Below, piece after piece: positions 37,041-45,018 of a stretch of DNA of 64,000 bases. The notes beneath the pieces were generated by a model that was not told the origin of the DNA, made no database searches, and was given only the letters and a program-made list of their open reading frames with translations. The translations under genes were made by a program, and so were the position numbers. Source of the DNA: JBMNQI01 sp050944055 (lineage in GTDB: Bacteria > Bacillota > Clostridia > Oscillospirales > Oscillospiraceae); the NCBI GenBank assembly GCA_050944055.1, contig JBMNQI010000003.1, positions 1 through 64,000 on the forward strand, in the 5' to 3' direction. The first letter of the stretch is position 1. The number at the start of each line of letters is the position of its first letter.

Positions 37041-38408
37041 TTCCCAAAAATTCCTGACGTCTATCAGCTTGCCGAGGGCAAGGCGCAAATCAAACATCGC
37101 CGTATAGGTCGGAAGCATGTAAACCTGGCCCCCGTCTTTTATGGCAAGATGTATCAGCTCGTCATAATCCTGTATTATGTTAATTTCGTCAACCGGAAAT
37201 CCGGCATATTTCAGCCTTAAGCCCATATCATATGCGCGAATGCCGGAGACGTAAACCTCCCCAAAAGCATGCCTGCACGCCGCGAGGCGCTCAAAGTCGA
37301 CGTCCCATATCCAGCTAATATCCGTTCCGTCGGCATAGCGGTCGTTAAGCAGGAAGACCAGCTTGGCCTTCACATCGGTATTAATGAGGAAGCTCAGGAC
37401 CTGGTTGAATCCGGCGGGGTTCTTTACGAGCATCATCCTGACTGAGGCGTCGCCGACCTTGAATTTCTCCGCGCGTCCAAAGCCGCACTCAAAGCCTCCG
37501 AGCGAATCGACAATTGTTTCCGGCTCTACGCCCATGGTGACTGCCGCCGAGAAAGCCGCGGCCGCGTTATATATATTATAGCCTCCGGGCAGGGCGACTG
37601 ATGCGTGGTAAACATTATCTGAATATTTTATGTCAATCTCCGAACCGTCCTCGTTCATCCCGGCGATATGCATAACGGATACATCGGGCGACGGCCTTTC
37701 CCACCCGCAGCCGGGACATTTCCAAGCGCCGAGATGGCCGTACGTCCTATAGTCATACGAATAGGGAGACTTGCAGCGCAGGCAGTATACGGCGTCCGAG
37801 AGCTCCTCCGCCCTTTCCCCATAGACGGGCTCGTCCAACCCGTACCAGACAATCCAGTTCGGCAGGTTTTCGGCCAGCGAGGCCGTCAGGGAACAGTCGG
37901 CGTTAAGGCACACAACGGCCTGCGGGCTATTCTCCACAGCCTCGCGTATGCTCTCCAGCGTATGCGTGATCTCCCCGAAACGGTCGAGCTGGTCGCGGAA
38001 CACGTTCGTAACCAGAATGCACTTCGCGCTCAGCTGCCGGCTGACCTGCCTGAAAGCGGCCTCGTCGCACTCGATTATCGCGTACGGCTTTTTGCATCTC
38101 CCCGAAAGCGAACAGTTGCGCGCAAATTCGGCGACTATGCCGCTTAAGAGATTCGCGCCCGACCTGTTGGCAAAGCAGCTAAGTCCGGCCCGCTTAAAGC
38201 ATTCCTCAAGCATTCTTGAAGTAGTGGTCTTGCCGTTGGTGCCGGTTACAATCACGACGCTTACGCCGATGGACATTGCCTCCAGGACGCGGGGGCAGAG
38301 CTTCAGGGCAATCCTGCCCGGAAGATTCGTCCCTCCCCGGCCTGCAAGCCGGAGCAGAAAGCCGGAAAAACGGCATACCAAAAGCGAAATAAATACTCTT
38401 ATTCTCAT
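37038..38408 (-). CDS. murT: Lipid II isoglutaminyl synthase, Mur-ligase-like subunit MurT
   Basis: 456 residues, a Mur ligase homologue. The P-loop VTGTNGKTTTS is at 55-65. The family-specific four-cysteine zinc ribbon is present (CLRC ... CPGC) in the central domain. A DUF1727-type C-terminal domain binds GatD. The complex converts D-Glu of lipid II to D-isoglutamine with ATP and glutamine. The segment GRGGTNLPGRIALKL aligns with the MurT N terminus and supports the ATG at 38408. The nearest ribosome-like site is 13 nt away, and the promoter places the transcript start at about the ATG itself, so the mRNA looks leaderless. Confidence 0.93.
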   Translation of the reverse strand: MRIRVFISLLVCRFSGFLLRLAGRGGTNLPGRIALKLCPRVLEAMSIGVSVVIVTGTNGKTTTSRMLEECFKRAGLSCFANRSGANLLSGIVAEFARNCSLSGRCKKPYAIIECDEAAFRQVSRQLSAKCILVTNVFRDQLDRFGEITHTLESIREAVENSPQAVVCLNADCSLTASLAENLPNWIVWYGLDEPVYGERAEELSDAVYCLRCKSPYSYDYRTYGHLGAWKCPGCGWERPSPDVSVMHIAGMNEDGSEIDIKYSDNVYHASVALPGGYNIYNAAAAFSAAVTMGVEPETIVDSLGGFECGFGRAEKFKVGDASVRMMLVKNPAGFNQVLSFLINTDVKAKLVFLLNDRYADGTDISWIWDVDFERLAACRHAFGEVYVSGIRAYDMGLRLKYAGFPVDEINIIQDYDELIHLAIKDGGQVYMLPTYTAMFDLRLALGKLIDVRNFWE

Positions 38409-38415
38409 GTGTGCG

Positions 38416-38444
38416 ATTATACCACCTTTTAGGTAACAATGCAA
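38416..38444 (-). promoter_or_regulatory. Promoter of murT-gatD-copA
   Basis: On the minus strand TTGCAT (38444-38439), 17 bp, TATAAT (38421-38416). The expected start, about 7 nt on, is near 38409, one base before the murT ATG. Confidence 0.75.
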
Positions 38445-38508
38445 ATACGGGGTAATTTACCATGTAGTTTTTGCGGGAAAATTCAGTGACAGTATTTTCA
38501 TTTTCATG

Positions 38509-38540
38509 TTGACAAATAAAGTTAGAAGCAATATACTAAC
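38509..38540 (+). promoter_or_regulatory. Promoter of the Crp-like regulator with overlapping inverted repeat
   Basis: TTGACA at 38509-38514, 17 bp, TATACT at 38532-38537. GTTAG (38521-38525) and CTAAC (38536-38540) form an inverted repeat with a 10-bp centre overlapping the -10 box. This suits autorepression by the dimeric regulator it precedes, although the arms are short. Confidence 0.7.
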
Positions 38541-38599
38541 TGTATCATTTGAGACAATCGATTTGTCAGCACAATGAGCCGAAACGATTGGAGGCTGCC

Positions 38600-39280
38600 A
38601 TGAAAAGGCTTGAGCTCACCTCCGCCGATATTCTGCTTCTGAGCGAGACGTTTTTATTCAAGGACGCGGAGGACGACCTGCTGCCGACGGTAACGGACCC
38701 GCTGTGTTCCATTTCGCGCTTCAAGCCCGGCGAAATTATTTTCGACACGCAGAACTTCAGGCGCTCGCTCGCGTTTGTCCTGTCCGGGAAGGTTGCGGTC
38801 ACAAAGGATACGGGCGGGAGGAAAAGGCTTTTGATGAGTGTTCTCAGGCCCGGCGACGTTTTCGGTGCGGCGGCGCTTTTCTGCGAGGCTGAGACATATG
38901 TGACGACGCTGACGTCTGTAGGGCCCTCTCGAGTGCTCTTTCTGCCAGACAGGCTGCTGCGCCGGCTGCTGCTGTTTTCGCCTGTGGCGGCCGAGAACTA
39001 TCTGCGCTATCTTTCCGGAAGGATCCGCTTTCTTTCGGAGCGCATTGATTCCCTTGCGGCGCCGGACGGCCCGGGGAAGCTGTCCGCCTGGCTGCGCGCC
39101 CATGCCGAGCCCGACGGCGAGGGCTGGATAGTGGATGTCGGGCAGAGCTGGTCCTCTCTGGCCTCGTCCGTCGGCCTGAGCCGAGCTTCACTTTACCGCG
39201 CGCTGGACGCTCTTGAAGAAAAAAACGTACTAAAGCGCGACGGATACGAAATAAAAATCCCTGACCTGGAGGCGCTCTGA
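38600..39280 (+). CDS. Crp/Fnr family transcriptional regulator
   Basis: 226 residues. Residues ~15-125 form a cyclic-nucleotide-binding-like beta-barrel (FKPGEIIFDT, LRPGDVFGAAALF). A long dimer helix follows, then a Crp-type helix-turn-helix (WSSLASSVGLSRASLYRALDALEE). No N-terminal cysteine cluster like that of Fnr is present, so it is not an Fe-S oxygen sensor. I start at the ATG at 38600 with GGAGG 5 nt upstream. It sits 33 nt before an ABC importer operon, which it probably controls. The ligand is unknown. Confidence 0.88.
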   Translation: MKRLELTSADILLLSETFLFKDAEDDLLPTVTDPLCSISRFKPGEIIFDTQNFRRSLAFVLSGKVAVTKDTGGRKRLLMSVLRPGDVFGAAALFCEAETYVTTLTSVGPSRVLFLPDRLLRRLLLFSPVAAENYLRYLSGRIRFLSERIDSLAAPDGPGKLSAWLRAHAEPDGEGWIVDVGQSWSSLASSVGLSRASLYRALDALEEKNVLKRDGYEIKIPDLEAL

Positions 39281-39313
39281 TTGCGCCAGGCAAAACAAAA
39301 AAGGAGAATAGAA

Positions 39314-40276
39314 ATGAAAAAGATTTTAACGGTAATTCTTGCAATTGCGCTCATCGCCTCATTCTCTTCCTGCGCGGGCGGGAGGAGCGATATGAACGTC
39401 GGCGCTCTGATTGGTCCCACGGGAGTCGGCATGGCAAAGCTGATGGACGAGGCTGAGAGCGGAAACGCTAAGAACGACTACAGCTTCACCCTCGCCACCG
39501 AGCCGACGGAGCTGGCGGGCAAGCTTGTCTCGGGGGAGCTGGACGTGGCCGCGCTGCCCACAAATCTTGCCGCCAGCCTTTATAACAAGACAGAAGGCGG
39601 CATCAGACTGCTCGCGCTCAATACGCTCGGCGTTCTTTACATCGCCGAAAACGGCGACACCGTCCATTCTGTCGCCGACCTGCGCGGTCGCACCATAGCG
39701 GCGACGGGGCAGGGAGCGAACCCGGAGTACGTCCTCAATTATATTCTCGAGCAAAACGGGCTCACTCCCGGGCAGGATGTGACGATTGAGTTTTACTCCG
39801 CGAACGACGAGCTTTCGGCAAAGCTGATAGGCGGCGAGGTGGAGCTTGCCATGCTGCCCGTCCCGGCGCTCACCGCAGTGCTGATGAAGTCGGAGGATGT
39901 GCGCGTCGCCCTGGACCTCACCGAGGAGTGGGACGCCGTTACGGACGAGGGTGTTCTCACGATGGGCTGCATAGCTGTCCGGACCGAGTACCTTAAGGAA
40001 AACGAAAAGGCCGTCAAGTCCTTCCTGGAGGAGTATGAAGCTTCCGTATCCTACGCGCTTACGGAAACTGACGAGGCCGCGAAGCTCGTAGCGGAATTCG
40101 GCGTGACGGCCTCGGCCGAGATAGCCAGAGCCGCCATACCCGACTGCAACCTCGTCTGCATAACGGGCAGCGAGCTGCGATCCAGCGTAGAGCCTTATTA
40201 TAAGGTGCTCTTCGACGCGGACCCGTCCTCGATAGGCGGAGCCCTCCCGGGCGACGATTTCTACTATGGCGGATAA
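39314..40276 (+). CDS. ABC transporter substrate-binding lipoprotein (NMT1/SsuA/ThiY-like)
   Basis: 320 residues. Signal peptide with lipobox (SFSSC), then a two-lobed binding protein: GALIGPTGVGMAKLM, ELDVAALPTNLAASLYN, and GEVELAMLPVPALTAVL in the hinge regions. This class binds small anions or aromatics such as sulfonates, nitrate, thiamine precursors or benzoates. AAGGAG lies 7 nt before the ATG at 39314. Its stop overlaps the permease start by 11 nt, so the operon is tightly coupled. The substrate cannot be assigned. Confidence 0.87.
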   Translation: MKKILTVILAIALIASFSSCAGGRSDMNVGALIGPTGVGMAKLMDEAESGNAKNDYSFTLATEPTELAGKLVSGELDVAALPTNLAASLYNKTEGGIRLLALNTLGVLYIAENGDTVHSVADLRGRTIAATGQGANPEYVLNYILEQNGLTPGQDVTIEFYSANDELSAKLIGGEVELAMLPVPALTAVLMKSEDVRVALDLTEEWDAVTDEGVLTMGCIAVRTEYLKENEKAVKSFLEEYEASVSYALTETDEAAKLVAEFGVTASAEIARAAIPDCNLVCITGSELRSSVEPYYKVLFDADPSSIGGALPGDDFYYGG

Positions 40277-40997
40277 GCGGGGCGGGATAATAATAAAAGC
40301 CGGCGTGCTTTTATTCTGGCTTGCCGTCTGGCAGGCAGCATCGCTTTGCGTGGGGAAGGCGCTTATAGTGCCCTCCCCTCTTGCGGTCGCGCGCACGCTC
40401 TATTCGCTGTCCGGGACGGCTGACTTCTGGGTCGCGGCGGGGCTTTCCCTGCTGCGCATTTTTGTTGGTTTCATTACAGGGCTTGCGCTCGGCTGCGTAC
40501 TTGCCGTGCTTACCTCCGTATCGCGTATTTGCAGCCTCCTGCTCTCTCCGGTCATAAGCGTAGTCAGGGCGACGCCGGTCGTGAGCTTCATACTGCTCGT
40601 TTTACTGTGGCTGCCCTCCTCTGTCGTCCCCGCCTTCATATCCTCGCTGATGGTCGCGCCTGTCGTCTGGGGCGACGTCTCAAAGGGCATCGCCGAAACG
40701 GACAGGGACCTGCTGGAAATGGCCCGCGCCTTTAAAATGCGGCGGTGGCGCTATGTCTACATCCCGTCTGTCAAACCTTATTTTACCTCCGCGTGCCTGA
40801 CCTCCCTCGGCCTTGCCTGGAAGTCCGGCGTAGCCGCCGAAGCCCTCTGCCTTCCGCGCCCCTCCATCGGCTCCGGGCTTTATTACGCGCGCATCTACTT
40901 TGAGTCTCCCGAGCTTTTCGCCTGGACAATAGTCGTCATAATACTGAGCATGATTCTTGAAAAGCTCTTCGTGAAGCTGATCGGGAGGAAAACATGA
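40266..40997 (+). CDS. ABC transporter permease (SsuC/TauC-like)
   Basis: 243 residues, six predicted membrane helices, with the cytoplasmic coupling loop around ARAFKMRRWRYVYIPSVKPY (the EAA region). It overlaps the binding-protein gene by 11 nt and the ATPase gene by 4 nt. It should form the homodimeric channel of the importer. Confidence 0.88.
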   Translation: MADKRGGIIIKAGVLLFWLAVWQAASLCVGKALIVPSPLAVARTLYSLSGTADFWVAAGLSLLRIFVGFITGLALGCVLAVLTSVSRICSLLLSPVISVVRATPVVSFILLVLLWLPSSVVPAFISSLMVAPVVWGDVSKGIAETDRDLLEMARAFKMRRWRYVYIPSVKPYFTSACLTSLGLAWKSGVAAEALCLPRPSIGSGLYYARIYFESPELFAWTIVVIILSMILEKLFVKLIGRKT

Positions 40998-41557
40998 TAA
41001 AGATTGAGAATATTGAATTTTCCTACGGCGATAAGCTGATTTTCGACAGGTTTTCAGCAGAGATAGGAAGCGGTATAACCTTAATTTCCGGCCCCTCGGG
41101 CAGCGGGAAGACGACGCTCATGCGCCTTATCTGCGGCCTTATTAAGCCGCAGACCGGGCAAATAACCGGCATTGAATTCGGCCAGGCCGCCATTGTCTTT
41201 CAGGAAGACCGCCTTCTGCCATGGTTCACGGTCCGGCGCAACGTGCTTGCCGTAATGGACCGAGGGACTCCCGATTCAGAAGCCGACCGCTTCCTGGAGC
41301 TTGCCATGCTCCCGGGCGAAGGCGATTCAATGCCGGATGCCCTCTCCGGCGGCATGAGGCGGAGGGTCGCGCTGGCGCGCGCTTTCGCCTACGGGGGCGA
41401 GCTTCTGGCGCTGGACGAACCTTTTAAGGGGCTGGATGCCGCGCTGCACACCGCCCTGCTTGAGCGGATACGGGAAATTTCGGCTGATAAGCCGGTTCTT
41501 CTTATTTCACATGACCCGGAAGATAAAAACTTCGCCGATTATTCGATAGAATTGTGA
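40994..41557 (+). CDS. ABC transporter ATPase, short SsuB/TauB-like
   Basis: 187 residues. Walker A GPSGSGKTT, Q-loop VFQEDRLLPW, signature LSGGMRRRVALARA, Walker B LLALDEPFKGLD and H-loop ISHD are all present. It is about 50 residues shorter than usual SsuB/TauB proteins; it ends shortly after the H-loop and lacks the regulatory C-terminal tail. It is the last gene of the Crp-regulated importer. Confidence 0.88.
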   Translation: MIKIENIEFSYGDKLIFDRFSAEIGSGITLISGPSGSGKTTLMRLICGLIKPQTGQITGIEFGQAAIVFQEDRLLPWFTVRRNVLAVMDRGTPDSEADRFLELAMLPGEGDSMPDALSGGMRRRVALARAFAYGGELLALDEPFKGLDAALHTALLERIREISADKPVLLISHDPEDKNFADYSIEL

Positions 41558-41565
41558 CGTAACTA

Positions 41566-41594
41566 TTGTTTTTTACCGGGAAGTCTGTTATCAT
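41566..41594 (+). promoter_or_regulatory. Promoter of coaW-buk
   Basis: TTGTTT at 41566-41571, 17 bp, TATCAT at 41589-41594. The start near 41601 is about 30 nt before the coaW ATG. Confidence 0.6.
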
Positions 41595-41630
41595 TATTGG
41601 GCTTTTTATAAGAATAAGAGGAGAATCGGA

Positions 41631-42470
41631 ATGAAGTATATTTTGGGGATCGATGTCGGCGGCACAACGACCAAGATAGTCGGATTTCGAAACGGGGACA
41701 TGGTCGACGCCATTAAGGTCAGCGCCACGGATCCCGTCGCCTCGCTTTACGGCGCCTTCGGCAAATTCACCTCGACGAACATGATAAACCTGACCGATAT
41801 AGAGCGGATTATGGTCACGGGCGTCGGTTCTTCGTTTATTACAAAGAAAATGTTCGGCCTGCCCACGGGCCTTGTAACCGAGTTTTCGGCCACCGGGCTT
41901 GGCGGACTGTACCTGTCCGGGCTTGAAAACGGTATAGTCTGTAGCGTCGGTACAGGCACGGCCTTCGTCAGCGCGAACAAGCACGAGGCCGTCCATTTGG
42001 GCGGAACCGGCGTCGGGGGCGGCACGCTGCTCGGGCTCTCCGGGCAGATGATCAATATGCACAGCTTTGAGAACATAATGGAGGCGGCGAGCGAAGGGGA
42101 CCTGAGCAATGTCGACCTTACAATCGGTGATATTTCCCGCTCCATAGATTCGACTCTCGACCTGACTATGACGGCAGCGAACTTCGGCAAGGTCTCGGAC
42201 AAAGCCACGAAGGCCGACCTGGCTCTCGGAATAATCAACCTTGTATGCGAAACGATTGGCATGATGTCCGTATTTGCGCTCCGGGGCAGCGAAGTTAAGC
42301 AGGTAGTTCTGACCGGGACGCTGGTCACGCAGCCACTTTTCCGCAAAAAGTTTGAAGAGCTTACAAAGCTGCTCGGCGTCAGTTTCATCATACCCCGCAA
42401 CGCCGAATTCGCCACGGCAGTCGGCGCTTCACTGGCTTTCCGCCACGGATGGTCATTTACGGAGGTTTAA
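41631..42470 (+). CDS. coaW: Type II pantothenate kinase
   Basis: 279 residues of the ASKHA kinase fold. GIDVGGTTTKIVGF is the phosphate-1 motif, VCSVGTGTAFV the phosphate-2 and GGTGVGGGTLLGL the PanK-II glycine loop; TMTAANFGKV matches the staphylococcal enzyme. It phosphorylates pantothenate, the first step to coenzyme A. AGGAG lies just before the ATG. The buk ribosome site GGAGG is inside its last codons, so the two genes are coupled. The pairing links CoA supply to acyl-CoA fermentation. Confidence 0.9.
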   Translation: MKYILGIDVGGTTTKIVGFRNGDMVDAIKVSATDPVASLYGAFGKFTSTNMINLTDIERIMVTGVGSSFITKKMFGLPTGLVTEFSATGLGGLYLSGLENGIVCSVGTGTAFVSANKHEAVHLGGTGVGGGTLLGLSGQMINMHSFENIMEAASEGDLSNVDLTIGDISRSIDSTLDLTMTAANFGKVSDKATKADLALGIINLVCETIGMMSVFALRGSEVKQVVLTGTLVTQPLFRKKFEELTKLLGVSFIIPRNAEFATAVGASLAFRHGWSFTEV

Positions 42471-42471
42471 T

Positions 42472-43602
42472 ATGGCTAAGCGGAGAATTTTCGTAATCAA
42501 CTGCGGCTCCACCTCGATCAAAGTCGCGGTTTTCGAGGAGCAGGAATGCGTCCTGAAGGAGAACGTCCATATACCCACCGAGATAACCGCCGGCAGCACC
42601 AGGGTTGTCGATCAGCTTGCACCGCGCACAGAGATCATCGAGAGCTTCCTGGCCGACAACAAGATTGACCTCGGCTCTTTTTCGATAATCGCCTCGCGCG
42701 GCGGCCCGATTCCCATGTGTCCCGGGGGAGCGTACGCGGTGAACCAGTATATGATCGACGTGCTTACATACGCGCCGCGCATACAGCACGCCTCCGCGCT
42801 TTCCGCGCTTATAGGAGACAAGCTCGCAAGGAAATACAATCTCCCCCATATCATATACGATTCCGTGTCCAGCGACGAGATGGACGAGCTGGCCAGGTAC
42901 TCGGGATATCCGGGCATCTATTTTAATTCAGGCACGCATATATTAAACGCGCGTATGGTCGCGCGGCGCATTGCTGAAAAGATAAATAAGCCTTTCGAGG
43001 AATGCCGTTTCATAATTGCGCACCTCGGCGGCGGCTGCTCTTTCAACGTGGTGCGCGACGGTCTTATAGTCGACTACATAAACGATTACAGGGGCACAAT
43101 CACGCCGGAGCGCCCCGGCAACCTGCCCAACGACGGGCTGATCGACCTCTGCTTCTCCGGCAAATACACGCGCGACGAGCTGCAGAAGATTATGATGGGC
43201 GGCGGGGGCTTTATATCATATATAGGCACGTCCGACGCGCTCAAAGTCGAAAAAATGGCCGACGCGGGCGACGAGAAATCTATCTTCCTGTACGAGCTTA
43301 TGAGCTATAACGTCGCAAAGCTGATAGGCTCGCTCGTGCCAGTGCTTTGCGGCAAGGTGGACAGGCTAATATTCACTGGCGGCCTCGCGCGCTCAAAGCG
43401 CCTGCTTGACCCGGTTATAGAGAGGGTCTCGTATATCGCCCCTGTCGAGATTATACCCGGCGAGCTCGAAATGGAGGCTCTGGCCCTCGGCGCGCTGCGC
43501 GTTCTCGACGGGAAGGAGCCGGCCAAGGAATTCGATGTTGCGCCCGCGGGCTTTTCAAGCAAAGAGGAGTTTTACAGGAGCATTTCAAAAAGTGATCTAT
43601 AA
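42472..43602 (+). CDS. buk: Butyrate kinase
   Basis: 376 residues, acetokinase family. Motifs are INCGSTSIKVAVF at the N terminus, ASRGGPIPMCPGGAY, AHLGGGCSFNVV and FTGGLARSKRL. It converts butyryl phosphate and ADP to butyrate and ATP, or a branched-chain equivalent. I start it at the ATG at 42472 (GGAGG 7 nt upstream); an upstream frame from 42352 lies inside coaW. The usual partner ptb (phosphotransbutyrylase) is not next to it. A GC-rich hairpin follows. Confidence 0.93.
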   Translation: MAKRRIFVINCGSTSIKVAVFEEQECVLKENVHIPTEITAGSTRVVDQLAPRTEIIESFLADNKIDLGSFSIIASRGGPIPMCPGGAYAVNQYMIDVLTYAPRIQHASALSALIGDKLARKYNLPHIIYDSVSSDEMDELARYSGYPGIYFNSGTHILNARMVARRIAEKINKPFEECRFIIAHLGGGCSFNVVRDGLIVDYINDYRGTITPERPGNLPNDGLIDLCFSGKYTRDELQKIMMGGGGFISYIGTSDALKVEKMADAGDEKSIFLYELMSYNVAKLIGSLVPVLCGKVDRLIFTGGLARSKRLLDPVIERVSYIAPVEIIPGELEMEALALGALRVLDGKEPAKEFDVAPAGFSSKEEFYRSISKSDL

Positions 43603-43609
43603 TGAATTT

Positions 43610-43634
43610 CGGCCGCCGCGTGAAGCGGCGGCCG
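43610..43634 (+). terminator. Hairpin after buk
   Basis: CGGCCGCCGC at 43610-43619 pairs perfectly with 43625-43634 (10 bp, 5-nt loop). There is no T tract (CTTAATAT), so termination is likely but not certain. Confidence 0.55.
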
Positions 43635-43733
43635 CTTAATATACGGGATGGCGCTTAAGCCGCGTTTTTCTTGAATTACCGGGCCGCATACTGTAATATA
43701 TTTCTGGAATTGATGTTATACTTTTCCTGATGA

Positions 43734-43791
43734 CCTCCCGCCCGCGGGAGGCTGTTGATATTTACGCTTCCCGGCGCGGCCGGGAAGCGTA
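43734..43791. repeat. Two tandem perfect hairpins between buk and the next operon
   Basis: CCTCCCGC-CC-GCGGGAGG at 43734-43751, then a 13 bp perfect stem with a 3-nt loop at 43763-43791 (TACGCTTCCCGGC arm). Neither is followed by a T run. With the buk hairpin, three strong inverted repeats lie within 180 nt. Their role is unknown. Confidence 0.6.
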
Positions 43792-43875
43792 TCGCCGGGT
43801 ATGCAGAGCTATCAGACTATATTGGCATAAAGCCGGAAGACTATCTAAGAGCGTAGGCGCATCGGAGGTGCAGCA

Positions 43876-45018
43876 ATGCAGGATATCGGTATAATAGGCG
43901 GAGGAGCGGCGGGACTTTGCGCTGCGATACACGCGGCGCGGCTCGGAGCCGGCGTCACTATACTCGAACGGCTGCCGCGCGTCGGCAAAAAGCTGCTCGT
44001 TACAGGCTCCGGCCGCTGCAATCTTGGAAATCTCGATCCGGAGCCGCGCCTCAACGGGAGCGTTTCGCAGGCGGGAAATATAGTCGCCGGATTCGACACC
44101 GTCGGCTTTTTCCGTTCCGTCGGCCTTTACTGCCGCCCGGATAATGAGGGTCGCCTCTATCCTATGAGCAATCAGGCTTCATCCGTGCTCGACGCGCTCC
44201 GTCAGGAATGCAATCGGCTGGGAGTGCGCGAGGAGTGCTCTTTCTGCGTATCGGAGATTGAAGTTGGGTGCGAGGAGTTTATCCTGCGCTCGGAGGGAGG
44301 CAAATCCGCCTCCTGCCGCCGCCTGATAATAGCCGCCGGAGGGCGCGCCGCCCCCGCTTACGGGACGGACGGCTTGGGCCTGCGCCTCGCGGAGAGCCTC
44401 GGCCACAGTTCGACATACCTGCTCCCCTCGCTCTGCCCGCTGCCGAGCGGGCACAGGTTCCTCAAAATGCTCGCAGGCCAGCGCGTGCGCGCCGCTGTAA
44501 CCGCCCTGAAAAACAGTATTCCGGTGGCTTTCAGCAAGGGCGAAGTGCAGTTTACGAAGGATTCTCTCTCAGGCATTTGCGTTTTCGACCTTGCGCGTTT
44601 TTCTCCCGACATAATCTCCTTAGATCTGCTTCCGGAACAAAGCAAAGACGTCACTTCTCTTTTAAAAATCCTGTTTGACATACGCGGCCTGTCGGAGGAC
44701 GCGCTCGGCGGCCTGTTTCCAAAACGCGTCTCGGCGGCGCTTATGAGGGAGTCCGGAGGCGACGTTTTTAAGCTTGCCCGGCTGATAAAAGACTGGCGGT
44801 TCAGTGTAACGGAGCCCTCTTCCTGGGACAAGGCCCAGGTTACGGCGGGCGGCATACCCGGTTCTGAAGTGACTGAGAATCTTGAGTCAAAACTCATACA
44901 CGGCCTCTATTTTTGCGGCGAAGTTTTAGACGCCGACGGCCCCTGCGGAGGCTATAATCTCCGCTGGGCCTGGGCCTCGGGCGCTGTGGCGGGAGGGAAG
45001 GCTGCCCAATGCTTATAA
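43876..45018 (+). CDS. HI0933/YhiN-family FAD-dependent oxidoreductase
   Basis: 380 residues. Dinucleotide-binding GIIGGGAAGLCAAIHAA at the N terminus, GKKLLVTGSGRCNLGN (family hallmark), and a C-terminal GPCGGYNLRWAWASG that closes the FAD site. YhiN-like proteins are widespread flavoproteins without a settled reaction. GGAGG precedes the ATG. It overlaps the next gene by 10 nt, a pairing often seen in Clostridia. Confidence 0.88.
   Translation: MQDIGIIGGGAAGLCAAIHAARLGAGVTILERLPRVGKKLLVTGSGRCNLGNLDPEPRLNGSVSQAGNIVAGFDTVGFFRSVGLYCRPDNEGRLYPMSNQASSVLDALRQECNRLGVREECSFCVSEIEVGCEEFILRSEGGKSASCRRLIIAAGGRAAPAYGTDGLGLRLAESLGHSSTYLLPSLCPLPSGHRFLKMLAGQRVRAAVTALKNSIPVAFSKGEVQFTKDSLSGICVFDLARFSPDIISLDLLPEQSKDVTSLLKILFDIRGLSEDALGGLFPKRVSAALMRESGGDVFKLARLIKDWRFSVTEPSSWDKAQVTAGGIPGSEVTENLESKLIHGLYFCGEVLDADGPCGGYNLRWAWASGAVAGGKAAQCL

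Noticed and set aside
43734..43791. CRISPR-like or insertion-element ends
   Set aside because: The inverted repeats are single hairpins with no regular spacers, direct repeats or transposase.
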